Below are positions 1-7,412 of a stretch of 19,611 nucleotides of DNA, one piece after another (positions within the stretch are counted from its first letter, which is position 1; each line of letters starts with the position of its first letter). Source of the stretch: RGIG2041 sp045532715 (GTDB taxonomy: Bacteria; Bacillota; Clostridia; UBA1381; UMGS1253); NCBI GenBank assembly GCA_045532715.1, contig JAZSGM010000041.1:1-19611 (forward strand). The letters run 5' to 3'. Under the pieces are notes generated by a model. That model made no database searches, was not told the DNA's origin, and saw only the letters and a program-made list of their open reading frames with translations. The translations under genes were made by a program, and so were the position numbers.

Positions 1-1734
1 CAATTCTTCAATAGCCGCCTGGGCGCGTTTTACGGAATTTTCCAATTTGCGCTTTTGCGCTTCTGCCTGCTTGCGTTGCTGATAGCTTTCCTTGGCTGCG
101 GGCTTTGCGACTGTCTGTTTTTCAGTGCTGCTGCGTGTGTATTTTGCGGAAAAATCGTCATAGCTGCCGTCATAGCGCGTAAGTCCGTTTTCATCCATAT
201 ACACAATGGAGTCAGCGAGGGCATTGATAAAATAACGGTCATGGGATACGGCAAAAATCGTGCCTTCATAGTCGGCAAGTGCCTGTTCCAGTGCTTCGCG
301 TGATTCGATATCCAAATGGTTGGTCGGCTCGTCGAGCAAAAGGAAATTTGCGCCGGATAGCATTAGCTTGAGCATAGAAATACGCGCTTTTTCGCCGCCA
401 CTTAAAATTTCTATCGGTTTAAACACATCTTCACCGACAAATAAAAATGCAGCAAGCGCGTTGCGGATTTCAGTTACGGTCAGGGTAGGGTATGCATCAT
501 ACACTTCGTCAAATACGGTTTTGTTTAAATCCAGATCATCCCGGTTTTGTGCGTAGTAGCCGATGTCAACGCTGCTGCCGATAGTGACGGAGCCGTCAAT
601 CGGATGGAGTGCGCCCATCACAGCTTTAAAGAGCGTTGTTTTTCCGCAACCGTTGTCACCGAGCAGGAATACACGTTCTTTGCGGCGGATCAGCAGATTT
701 AAGGCCTTGAATATTGTTTTGATGCCGTAGGCACAGCTTAGGTTTTCTACGGCCAGAACCTCGTTTGCACCGCTTGCTTTGATGCTGAATTTAAAATGAA
801 TATTCTTTTCCGCTGCCTCCGGCTTTAACAAATCCTGGGCGAGGCGGTCAATGACCTTTTGCTTGCTTTCCGCAGTTTTGATGTTGCGTTCGCGGTTCCA
901 CTGCCGTTGTTGGGCGATAATGCCTTCGATGCGTTCGATTTCACGCATTGTATTTTCATAGACACGTTGTTCGGTTAAATCGTTTATATCGCGCTGCTTT
1001 TTGTATGCAGTGTAGCTTCCGTTGTACATTTTCAATTTCTGATGCTTTAAGTCGAGCGTTTTGTTGGTGACGCGGTCCAGAAAGTAACGGTCATGTGAAA
1101 TGACAATGAATGCACCCTTCCAATCACGCAGAAAGCTTTCGAGCCATGCAATAGCGGTGATATCCAGGTGGTTTGTCGGCTCGTCGAGCAAAAGCAGATT
1201 GTAGTCGCCGAGCAGAAGTTTGGCTAAAAGCACACGGGTTTTCTGCCCGCCGGACAGAGAGGTAACGGATGCGTCCAGGTCGCGTTCGTCAAAGCCGAGT
1301 CCCAAAAGTGCGGCACGGACAATGCTTTTGTAGTTAAAGCCACCCGCTGCGGCAAAACGGTCGTTTAAACTGCTTTGGCGACGGATTAAAGCATCCGTTG
1401 CGCCGCTGACTTCAATTTCGTGTGCAATGTCGGCAAGCTCTGCTTCCATCAAAGCAACCTCTGCGTAAACATCGAGAACCTCTTCGTAAACGGTTTTGTC
1501 CGAATCCAGCGTGGCGCTCTGGGGCAGATAACCGATTTTGGTTGCTTTGCCGATGGACAGTTCGCCGTCATCCGGGCGTTCTTCTCCAATTAAAAGCTTG
1601 AAAAGCGTGGTTTTACCGGCACCGTTTTGCCCGATAAAGCCCACCTTGTCTTTATCATCAACATGAAAGGACGCACCGTCAAATAAGGTGCGTTCCACAA
1701 ATTCTTTTTTTAGATTACTTACGGTGATTAACAT
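1..1734 (-). CDS. ABC-F family ATPase (translation factor type), C-terminus cut by window edge
   Basis: This is a soluble twin-ATPase ABC protein without membrane segments. ABC-F proteins bind the ribosomal E site and rescue stalled or antibiotic-blocked ribosomes; which one this is cannot be told. The minus-strand reading frame from ATG 1734-1732 stays open for 578 codons to base 1. Domain 1 has Walker A GQNGAGKTT (about residues 35-43), signature LSGGQ, Walker B LLLDEPTNHLD and H-loop SHDRYF. A charged linker follows, rich in K, R, E and Q. Domain 2 repeats these as GDNGCGKTT, LSGGE, LLLDEPTNHLD and SHDRYF. The visible end begins a charged, probably coiled-coil tail (SYQQRKQAEAQKRKLE), so perhaps 50-60 residues are missing compared with the usual 630-650. 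The start overlaps the end of tyrA by 20 bp, with GGAAGAGAG upstream inside tyrA, which suggests translational coupling as the last visible gene of the operon. Confidence 0.93.
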   Translation of the reverse strand, partial: MLITVSNLKKEFVERTLFDGASFHVDDKDKVGFIGQNGAGKTTLFKLLIGEERPDDGELSIGKATKIGYLPQSATLDSDKTVYEEVLDVYAEVALMEAELADIAHEIEVSGATDALIRRQSSLNDRFAAAGGFNYKSIVRAALLGLGFDERDLDASVTSLSGGQKTRVLLAKLLLGDYNLLLLDEPTNHLDITAIAWLESFLRDWKGAFIVISHDRYFLDRVTNKTLDLKHQKLKMYNGSYTAYKKQRDINDLTEQRVYENTMREIERIEGIIAQQRQWNRERNIKTAESKQKVIDRLAQDLLKPEAAEKNIHFKFSIKASGANEVLAVENLSCAYGIKTIFKALNLLIRRKERVFLLGDNGCGKTTLFKAVMGALHPIDGSVTIGSSVDIGYYAQNRDDLDLNKTVFDEVYDAYPTLTVTEIRNALAAFLFVGEDVFKPIEILSGGEKARISMLKLMLSGANFLLLDEPTNHLDIESREALEQALADYEGTIFAVSHDRYFINALADSIVYMDENGLTRYDGSYDDFSAKYTRSSTEKQTVAKPAAKESYQQRKQAEAQKRKLENSVKRAQAAIEEL

Positions 1735-2578
1735 CTTGTTTCATACTCTCTTCCTTCAGTTCTCTGCCGACGCGCAGTAAAGTAAGCATTTCTTTTTCAT
1801 CGCCTGCGGCAAGTGCATTGCGGTATGCCTGAATATTTTGAATGATTGTATCTATTTCTTCAAGCAGCGGCTGCTTGTTGTCCATAAAAAGCTCAGTCCA
1901 CATATGCTCGTTGAGGCGCGCCACTCGTGTTAAATCGAGAAAACTTCCGGCAGAGAAACCGCTGCGTTCTAAAAGCGTTTCGCTCTTGACATAAGCATTG
2001 GATACAATGTGGGCCAACTGTGAAGTATAGGCAATGATGCGGTCATGTTTTTCCGGTGTAGCGACAGCAATTTTGCCGAAGCCGATGTGTTTTGCCAGTG
2101 CTGTAACGCATTCAAGCGCATCCTTATCTGTGTTTTCTGTGGGTGTAACGATAAAACTTGCGCCGTCAAAGAGGGTGGACAGGGCATAATCGTAGCCGGA
2201 AAATTCGCGGCCAGCCATCGGATGTGCGCCGACAAAACGGACACCGCGTTCGTGCAGCTTTTTTTCCAAAGCCTGCACGATGCTTGCCTTAATACCGCAG
2301 GTGTCGGTTACAATGGTATCCGCTGAAAAATGCTGTATGTGTTTTTGTACAAAGTCAATGGTCGTGCGCGGATGCAGGGCAAGGATAATAAGCTCCATAT
2401 CAGATAAAAGATGGATATTGTCCTCCGTAACGGCAAAATCAATCGTGCCGTCCGAGATTGCTTTTTCCAAGGATTCTTTGTTTGTATCCAGGCCGTAACA
2501 TATATGCTCGGTGCGTGCCTTAATGGCCTTGCACATGGACGCACCAATCAATCCTAAACCAATGACTGCAATTCTCAT
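1715..2578 (-). CDS. tyrA: Prephenate dehydrogenase (tyrosine biosynthesis)
   Basis: The protein converts prephenate to 4-hydroxyphenylpyruvate with NAD(P), the committed step of tyrosine synthesis, in the cytoplasm. It is 287 residues long. The N-terminus carries a Rossmann dinucleotide motif GLGLIGAS (about residues 7-14). The family block GAHPMAGREFSGYDYA (about 137-152) follows, and an all-helical dimerisation region with SQLAHIVSNA (about 211-220) completes the fold. It is short and lacks the C-terminal ACT domain of feedback-regulated homologues, so allosteric tyrosine control is not expected from the sequence. The start ATG 2578 is preceded by AAGGGAG at suitable spacing. It lies 18 bp downstream of the membrane-protein gene and overlaps the ABC-F gene by 20 bp, so it is the middle gene of a three-gene operon. 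No other aromatic-pathway gene is visible nearby. Confidence 0.93.
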   Translation of the reverse strand: MRIAVIGLGLIGASMCKAIKARTEHICYGLDTNKESLEKAISDGTIDFAVTEDNIHLLSDMELIILALHPRTTIDFVQKHIQHFSADTIVTDTCGIKASIVQALEKKLHERGVRFVGAHPMAGREFSGYDYALSTLFDGASFIVTPTENTDKDALECVTALAKHIGFGKIAVATPEKHDRIIAYTSQLAHIVSNAYVKSETLLERSGFSAGSFLDLTRVARLNEHMWTELFMDNKQPLLEEIDTIIQNIQAYRNALAAGDEKEMLTLLRVGRELKEESMKQDVNHRK

Positions 2579-2596
2579 GTTTGTGTCTCCCTTGGA

Positions 2597-4057
2597 TTAA
2601 TGCAGCATCGTGATGTTTGTATCAATTAGCACGGGCTGCTTGTTGTTGTCAATTTTGTATAAATCCCAATTCTCGCCGTTTGAGTCGTTGTTCTTTAAGT
2701 AGGCAACGCGTGTGTCGGAAATCAGTGTGTAGGTTACAACATCGGTATCTACTTCATTTAATTTACCGTTTTTGCAGATGTAGAACGGTGCCGCGCCGGA
2801 CTGATCGCAGATATAAGCTTTTCCGTTTTCTACAAGGAGTCTCGGATAATGCGGATTTCCGTCGTCGTAAACCGCTTCGTATTTGCCGTTGTGGTAAATG
2901 CCGAACAGCAAATCGGAGGATACACCGATGTGGTCTTTAACGGCATAGGCATTTTGCACACCGCTGACAATTTGCTTTTTGGATTTTTCCTTCAGCGTTG
3001 CCTTGGTGCTTAATTTATATTCAACTAAATCACCGGCTGCTGTATGAATGTATGCCTTTTTGCCTTCTGCATCCGTGAAAATGTTGGTGTAGTTTTCATT
3101 TTCACACAGATAGCGGAAATTGCCTTTGGCATCCAGGGTGTAGTAGCTTTCTGACGCAGCATTCTCTTCGGACTGTTTTGTAAAGAGCATAAAAGCTTTG
3201 TTTGCATAAATCTGCGATACGGCCTCTGTGCCGAGCAAATCACTTGCAATTTGCATGGCATCCTCACCGTCATATTTTACAAGTGCATTTTTGAATTTGT
3301 CCTCGTCAATCTGCGTCTCTGTTACAGCATAAACAGCATCGCCGAGTATAAAACCGATAGCTGCATTTTCGCAGAGCACGGTTTCAGTCAGATCTTCGTT
3401 TAAATGTGCAAATTTGCCGCCGGCGATATAGTATAAGTTTTCGCTGTCGAGCTTCCAGTCGATTTCGGTGTGCAGAAGGTTATACACCGAAATGTTTTCC
3501 GCAATGCGCACCGGAACACCGTTGTTTTTTGTATCAATGCCGAATAAATCCGTTGCCGTGTTAAAAAATACAAATCTGCCGTCCTCGGTGACAACGATTT
3601 CTTGCGCACCGGTTGCGATTTCCTTTTCGCTCTTTAAATTACTTTCATAGAGAATTTCATTTTTGATGTAGTAGATGTGCTCGTCATCTGCGACAAAGAA
3701 ATTGTATACGTTGTCGGAAAGTACGGTTGTTTGCTTTGCGGTTTTTGCGGACTTAATGTTTGAATAACACAGTGCGCCCGTCATGTCCGAAAACAGAAGT
3801 CCGTTGCCGTCCTTGACAAGTGCTGTCTTGCCGCCGGCATAGTTTTCACTGACGGTGAACGGCTGCGCCTCACGGTCGTTTTTCACCATCAGAACTCCGT
3901 TTTTTTCGTAGACAATCGGCAGAGGGGTTTCGGAAAACATGGCGTTTATCGCAAAAAAGATACCGCAAAGTACGGCAACGACAAGCACCAAAATCAAAAT
4001 CAACTTTCCCGTATTCAATTTTTGGTTTTTTTGGCGCCTTCTGCGTTCGTTTTCCAT
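2597..4057 (-). CDS. Membrane-anchored extracytoplasmic protein of unknown function
   Basis: I do not recognise this 486-residue protein as a named family. The start at 4057 was chosen because AAGGAGGT stands 7 bp upstream; a longer frame to 4096 would include the promoter -10 box. The N-terminus is very basic (ENERRRRQKNQK), followed by one hydrophobic helix at about residues 18-41 (LILILVLVVAVLCGIFFAIN). The rest would lie outside the cell. It consists of many short beta-strand-like units alternating with polar turns and phrases such as DDEHIYYIKNEILY, EDGRFVFFNT and SENLYYIAGGKF, the pattern of a beta-propeller (DUF5050- or TolB-like). No catalytic motif is evident. It is the first gene after promoter 4088-4116 and sits just upstream of tyrA. 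A sensor or envelope role is possible but unproven. Confidence 0.85.
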   Translation of the reverse strand: MENERRRRQKNQKLNTGKLILILVLVVAVLCGIFFAINAMFSETPLPIVYEKNGVLMVKNDREAQPFTVSENYAGGKTALVKDGNGLLFSDMTGALCYSNIKSAKTAKQTTVLSDNVYNFFVADDEHIYYIKNEILYESNLKSEKEIATGAQEIVVTEDGRFVFFNTATDLFGIDTKNNGVPVRIAENISVYNLLHTEIDWKLDSENLYYIAGGKFAHLNEDLTETVLCENAAIGFILGDAVYAVTETQIDEDKFKNALVKYDGEDAMQIASDLLGTEAVSQIYANKAFMLFTKQSEENAASESYYTLDAKGNFRYLCENENYTNIFTDAEGKKAYIHTAAGDLVEYKLSTKATLKEKSKKQIVSGVQNAYAVKDHIGVSSDLLFGIYHNGKYEAVYDDGNPHYPRLLVENGKAYICDQSGAAPFYICKNGKLNEVDTDVVTYTLISDTRVAYLKNNDSNGENWDLYKIDNNKQPVLIDTNITMLH

Positions 4058-4087
4058 AAAAATACCTCCTTGCTTTTTCATAGTTTT

Positions 4088-4116
4088 AGTATACACAAAT
4101 TTTGGCTTGCCGTCAA
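4088..4116 (-). promoter_or_regulatory. Sigma-A promoter of the membrane protein-tyrA-ABC-F operon
   Basis: Read on the minus strand, TTGACG (4116-4111) and TATACT (4093-4088) are separated by exactly 17 bp. Transcription would start near 4081, giving a leader of about 24 bases that holds the AAGGAGGT site for the gene starting at 4057. It lies in the 94 bp gap behind feoB. No convincing terminator for feoB was found there, so read-through is possible. Confidence 0.8.
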
Positions 4117-4151
4117 TAAGTCTGAAAGAATATTTTGCAAGGAAAAATGTT

Positions 4152-5972
4152 TTAAAATACTGCAGAGATTATAAAGCACAGACCAAGTCCGATTGCGGTC
4201 GGCAGCGCGAAAGCGAGGATCGTCCAACGGACGGAATGTGTTTCCTTATATGTCGTCCAAAGCGTGGTTGCGCAGGGAAAATGAAACAGTGTGAATATGC
4301 ATACACAAACGGCGGTCGTGAGCGTCCAGCCGCTGCTTGAAAGCAGGCAATGCAGTTGTGTAAGCGAGGTATAGTCCGTCAGTGTGCCGGTTGCAGTGTA
4401 GCCCATCAGCAAAATCGGGATGACGATTTCATTTGCGGGCAGACCGAGCAGAAATGCCATTAAAATCATACCGTCAAGTCCGAAAAGGCGCGCGAACGGA
4501 TCAAAAAAACGGCTGATGTGTGCAAGCAGAGAGCTGTCTGCAATGTGTACATTGGCAAAAAACCAGATCAATGCACCGGCAGGTGCGGCTACGGCGATGG
4601 CGCGACCGAGAACAAAAATGGTGCGATCTAAAAGGGAACGAACAATCACTTTGCCGATTTGCGGCGCACGGTACGGCGGCAGCTCCAGCACAAAGGAGGA
4701 AGGGGTGCCGCGCAGCAGGGTATGGCTCAGCAGGTAAGAAACCGCAAGTGTCATACCGACGCCGAGCAGAAGGATGCAAAGCAGAAGCAGTCCTGAAACG
4801 AGCCCTGCGCCTGCCCCGGTCAGCGAAGCGGTGAAAAACATCGTAATGATTGCAATGATGGTCGGGAACCGTCCGTTACAGGGTACGAAATTGTTGGTTA
4901 AAATTGCAATAAGTCGTTCGCGCGGTGAATCAATAATGCGGCAGCCCGTCACGCCGCAGGCATTACAGCCCAGTCCCATACACATAGTTAGGCTTTGCTT
5001 ACCGTGTGCGCCTGCTTTTTGAAAAGCAGCGTCTAAGTTAAAGGCGACACGCGGCAGAAAACCGAAATCCTCCAGGAGTGTAAAGAGCGGAAAGAATATA
5101 GCCATTGGCGGCAGCATTACGGACACCACCCATGCAAGTGTACGATATACGCCGTCAATCAATAATGCGCATAACCAATCCGGCAGGAGGGCAAGAAAAC
5201 TATATAAGGGTGCCTCCAGCGAAAAAAGCCATTTCTGCAAAAGCTGTGACGGATAGTTTGCACCGCTGATGGTAATGTAAAATACCAAAAACAAAAGCGC
5301 GAGCATCGATACCGTTCCCCAGAAGGGGTGCGTCAGTATGCGGTCAATCCTGCGATCGGCGGCGGCAGCCGTTTCGGGGACGGTAACGCATGCGTTAAAT
5401 ATGCGTTCGCTTTCGGCGATGTGGTCGACGGAATTTGCGGGTTTGCCCGGGATTTGCGGTGTAATCTGTGCAAAACGCGTTGCGATTTCAATTGTACCTT
5501 TCAGCGTGCCTAAACCTTTTCCGCCGCGTGCACCGGTCAGCACAACCGGAACACCGAGCAGCTGTCTGAGCTTTTCTGTGTCTATGCGAATGCCTTTTTT
5601 CTGTGCTTCGTCGATTAAGTTGATGCATAGAACAACATTTTTTGTGATTTCAAGAATCTGCAGAAGCAAAATCAGATTGCGCTCCAGACAAGTAGCGTCA
5701 GCCACCAGAACAATTACGTCTGCCTGCCTGCTTCTGATAAAGTCGCGCGTGATTTCTTCTTCCTGCGAGCGCGCATACAGAGAATATGTACCCGGAGTAT
5801 CAATCAGCGTATAGGTTTTGCTGCCGTAAATATAAGTGCCAACAGCATTTGCAACCGTTTTGCCGGTCCAGTTGCCTGTATGCTGCCGCAGACCGGTCAG
5901 TTGATTGAAAACCGTGCTTTTACCGACGTTCGGATTGCCGACCAGGCCGATTGTGTAACTGTCTTTTTGCAT
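4152..5972 (-). CDS. feoB: Ferrous iron transporter FeoB (short, cysteine-rich subtype)
   Basis: FeoB is an inner-membrane Fe2+ importer with a cytoplasmic N-terminal GTPase. The 606-residue product starts at ATG 5972, with AAGGAGG 8 bp upstream; a longer open frame to 6158 would overlap feoA and is rejected. The G domain shows G1 GNPNVGKST (12-20), a G2 threonine in NWTGKT (34-39), G3 DTPG (58-61) and G4 NLID (118-121). The membrane domain follows from about residue 215 with two gate halves. The gate carries CMGLGCNACGVTGCR (331-345) and VPCNGRFPT (363-371), and later GLPANEIVIP (510-519). These differ from the classical gate motif with GCNVPAIMATR, as in a clostridial subtype. That subtype could have a different metal preference; manganese transport is known for some FeoB homologues. 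The gene lies 13 bp behind feoA and is probably co-transcribed with it. Confidence 0.94.
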   Translation of the reverse strand: MQKDSYTIGLVGNPNVGKSTVFNQLTGLRQHTGNWTGKTVANAVGTYIYGSKTYTLIDTPGTYSLYARSQEEEITRDFIRSRQADVIVLVADATCLERNLILLLQILEITKNVVLCINLIDEAQKKGIRIDTEKLRQLLGVPVVLTGARGGKGLGTLKGTIEIATRFAQITPQIPGKPANSVDHIAESERIFNACVTVPETAAAADRRIDRILTHPFWGTVSMLALLFLVFYITISGANYPSQLLQKWLFSLEAPLYSFLALLPDWLCALLIDGVYRTLAWVVSVMLPPMAIFFPLFTLLEDFGFLPRVAFNLDAAFQKAGAHGKQSLTMCMGLGCNACGVTGCRIIDSPRERLIAILTNNFVPCNGRFPTIIAIITMFFTASLTGAGAGLVSGLLLLCILLLGVGMTLAVSYLLSHTLLRGTPSSFVLELPPYRAPQIGKVIVRSLLDRTIFVLGRAIAVAAPAGALIWFFANVHIADSSLLAHISRFFDPFARLFGLDGMILMAFLLGLPANEIVIPILLMGYTATGTLTDYTSLTQLHCLLSSSGWTLTTAVCVCIFTLFHFPCATTLWTTYKETHSVRWTILAFALPTAIGLGLCFIISAVF

Positions 5973-5985
5973 CGAAAAAGCCTCC

Positions 5986-6213
5986 TTACATCGGTTGAAC
6001 CGATATATTTTTTGCATCTTCTTTTCGGAGTGCAATGACTGCGCCGCGGATGCAGTAAGCAACCGGGTCACCGTAAATGCTTTTGTGCAATGCGGTGATT
6101 TTTGTGCCGGATGTAATGCCCAAATCCTGCATGCGGCGCATAAAACTGCCTTTTGCATCTATACGGGTAACACGGCAGCTGCCGCCAAGCGGCAATTCGT
6201 CGAGTGTATGCAT
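5986..6213 (-). CDS. feoA: FeoA, SH3-like partner of FeoB
   Basis: This 75-residue cytoplasmic protein belongs to the FeoA family, an SH3-like beta-barrel thought to bind and tune the FeoB GTPase. The hallmark LPLGGSCRVTRI (about residues 7-18), MRRMQDLGITSGTKI (about 24-38) and a final strand AVIALRKEDAKNI are all present, so the domain is complete. The start at 6213 is supported by GAGGTGA 7 bp upstream. An in-frame start at 6267 would add 18 residues that include the predicted transcript start, and it is less likely. It is the first gene of the feoAB operon and is transcribed from promoter 6268-6296. Confidence 0.93.
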   Translation of the reverse strand: MHTLDELPLGGSCRVTRIDAKGSFMRRMQDLGITSGTKITALHKSIYGDPVAYCIRGAVIALRKEDAKNISVQPM

Positions 6214-6244
6214 AATCTTCACCTCATTTTCAATGTATGTCGAT

Positions 6245-6265
6245 GCTTGCAAATCGGTGCAAAGC
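6245..6265. repeat. Short inverted repeat, possible feoAB operator
   Basis: TTGCA (6247-6251) and TGCAA (6258-6262) face each other across 6 bp and extend imperfectly to GCTT and AAGC at the flanks. The element sits at the expected feoA transcript start and covers the -35 box of the plus-strand recombinase promoter. A repressor bound here could therefore affect both directions. It does not match a textbook Fur box. A metalloregulator site is inference from position only. Confidence 0.4.
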
Positions 6266-6275
6266 ATAGTATAAT
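6247..6275 (+). promoter_or_regulatory. Sigma-A promoter of the Xer recombinase gene
   Basis: TTGCAA (6247-6252) and a perfect TATAAT (6270-6275) are spaced by 17 bp on the plus strand. Transcription would begin near 6282, with AGAGGTGA (6296-6303) as the ribosome site for ATG 6308. The -10 box shares four bases with the opposite-strand feoA -10 box. Confidence 0.8.
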
Positions 6276-6296
6276 GAGTATATAGTGCAGCAACAA
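6268..6296 (-). promoter_or_regulatory. Sigma-A promoter of feoAB, interleaved with the recombinase promoter
   Basis: On the minus strand, TTGTTG (6296-6291) and TATACT (6273-6268) are separated by 17 bp. Transcription would start near 6261. The -10 overlaps the plus-strand TATAAT at 6270-6273, so one RNA polymerase footprint should exclude the other. Confidence 0.7.
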
Positions 6297-6307
6297 GAGG
6301 TGAGAAA

Positions 6308-7357
6308 ATGTCGAAGCAAAGCTATTTGAGAGAGCGGCTGAAAAGCATGCCGGATTTTGTGTTTTCCTACATACAGAATTACTACGACGGCGAGAGCGTG
6401 AATACGCAGATTGCGTATTGCATTGATATCAAGATTTATTTTGATTTTCTAAGGCTTTATCGCTTCCGTGAATTGGACAGCAACGAAAAGTTTACGCCGG
6501 AACATTTAGACTGCGTAACCGTCGACGATCTTTTGAATTTCAAGGCATATTTAAAGGAGTACGAAATCTACACGCAAACCGAGGACGGGCGTGTGATTAC
6601 GCGCGTTGTGCGCAACTCCAGCTACGGCATCAACCGCAAGCTGTCCGCCGTGCGTGGCTTGTACAGCTTTTTGTATAAGACGGACAAGATTTCGCAAAAC
6701 ATCACCGACAAAATCACCTTTGCAAGCATCAATCAGAAAATCAAAAAGCCCTTAACCACACAGGAGACTGTGCGCATCTTAGATGTGATTTTTAACGGCG
6801 ATAAATACTATCAGGGGCGCGATTTGACGGAGTACAACAAACGCAAACTGCGTGATATTGCAATTTTTACCACCTACCTCGGTACGGGCATCCGTGTCAG
6901 CGAATTGGTCAATTTAAATGTAGAGGACATCTGCTTTGAAACCTCGTCATTTATCGTAACCCGCAAGGGCGGTGAACAACAGGAAATCTTTATGCCGGCG
7001 CAGGTCGAGCAGGAGCTTTTGGCGTATATGGAGGAGAGGGAAAAATTAAACGCCAAGGACGGACAAGCCCTCTTTATCAGCCGAAACGGCAGCCGCATTA
7101 CCGTCAGCGCCGTGGAGAAAAATTTAAAGCGCTACTGCTATACCGCAGGCGTAACGCACTCGGATAAAACGCGCCCACACGCGCTTCGTCGCACCTTTGC
7201 CTGCCGTATGCTTGAAGACGGCGTCGATATTAAGATGGTCGCCGAGCTGATGGGGCATAAAAATATTGAGGTAACGCATAAATTCTACGCGCAGTACTCG
7301 AGTAAGGCGCGCAAAGAGGTTATGCAGAACTTCTCGATTATTAAAAAAGAAGAATAA
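6308..7357 (+). CDS. Xer-type tyrosine recombinase
   Basis: This 349-residue tyrosine recombinase cuts and rejoins DNA through a 3'-phosphotyrosine. It is probably a chromosomal Xer protein for dimer resolution. An N-terminal SAM-like core-binding domain covers about residues 15-125. The catalytic domain shows Arg196 in GTGIRVSEL, Lys220 in TRKGGEQ, His291 and Arg294 in HALRR, His317 in MGHKN and the nucleophile Tyr327 in HKFYAQ, so the full set is present. It is longer than the roughly 300 residues of XerC or XerD, and I recall similar longer proteins as common in Clostridia. There are no phage genes, no att-like repeats and no excisionase nearby, so a mobile-element integrase is less likely. 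The start is fixed by AGAGGTGA just upstream and promoter 6247-6275. No terminator is seen before the rhamnosidase gene 55 bp downstream. Confidence 0.88.
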   Translation: MSKQSYLRERLKSMPDFVFSYIQNYYDGESVNTQIAYCIDIKIYFDFLRLYRFRELDSNEKFTPEHLDCVTVDDLLNFKAYLKEYEIYTQTEDGRVITRVVRNSSYGINRKLSAVRGLYSFLYKTDKISQNITDKITFASINQKIKKPLTTQETVRILDVIFNGDKYYQGRDLTEYNKRKLRDIAIFTTYLGTGIRVSELVNLNVEDICFETSSFIVTRKGGEQQEIFMPAQVEQELLAYMEEREKLNAKDGQALFISRNGSRITVSAVEKNLKRYCYTAGVTHSDKTRPHALRRTFACRMLEDGVDIKMVAELMGHKNIEVTHKFYAQYSSKARKEVMQNFSIIKKEE

Positions 7358-7412
7358 AAGCGCTCTTGCGTGCGCACAACGGATAATCGAAAGTGAAAAA
7401 GGGGGAACACAA

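Noticed and set aside
4152..6158. The longer 668-codon version of FeoB
   Set aside because: Its extra 62 residues overlap feoA in another frame, while the internal ATG at 5972 has a strong AAGGAGG site and starts directly before the G domain.
6308..7357. Reading the tyrosine recombinase as the integrase of a genomic island or prophage
   Set aside because: No phage or conjugation genes, excisionase, att-like direct repeats or tRNA gene are near, and the protein resembles a chromosomal Xer type.
7358..7412. A promoter for the rhamnosidase gene in the gap behind the recombinase
   Set aside because: TTGCGT and a TAAT-like box exist, but the spacing is only about 10-12 bp. Only the short palindrome at 7370-7377 is notable.
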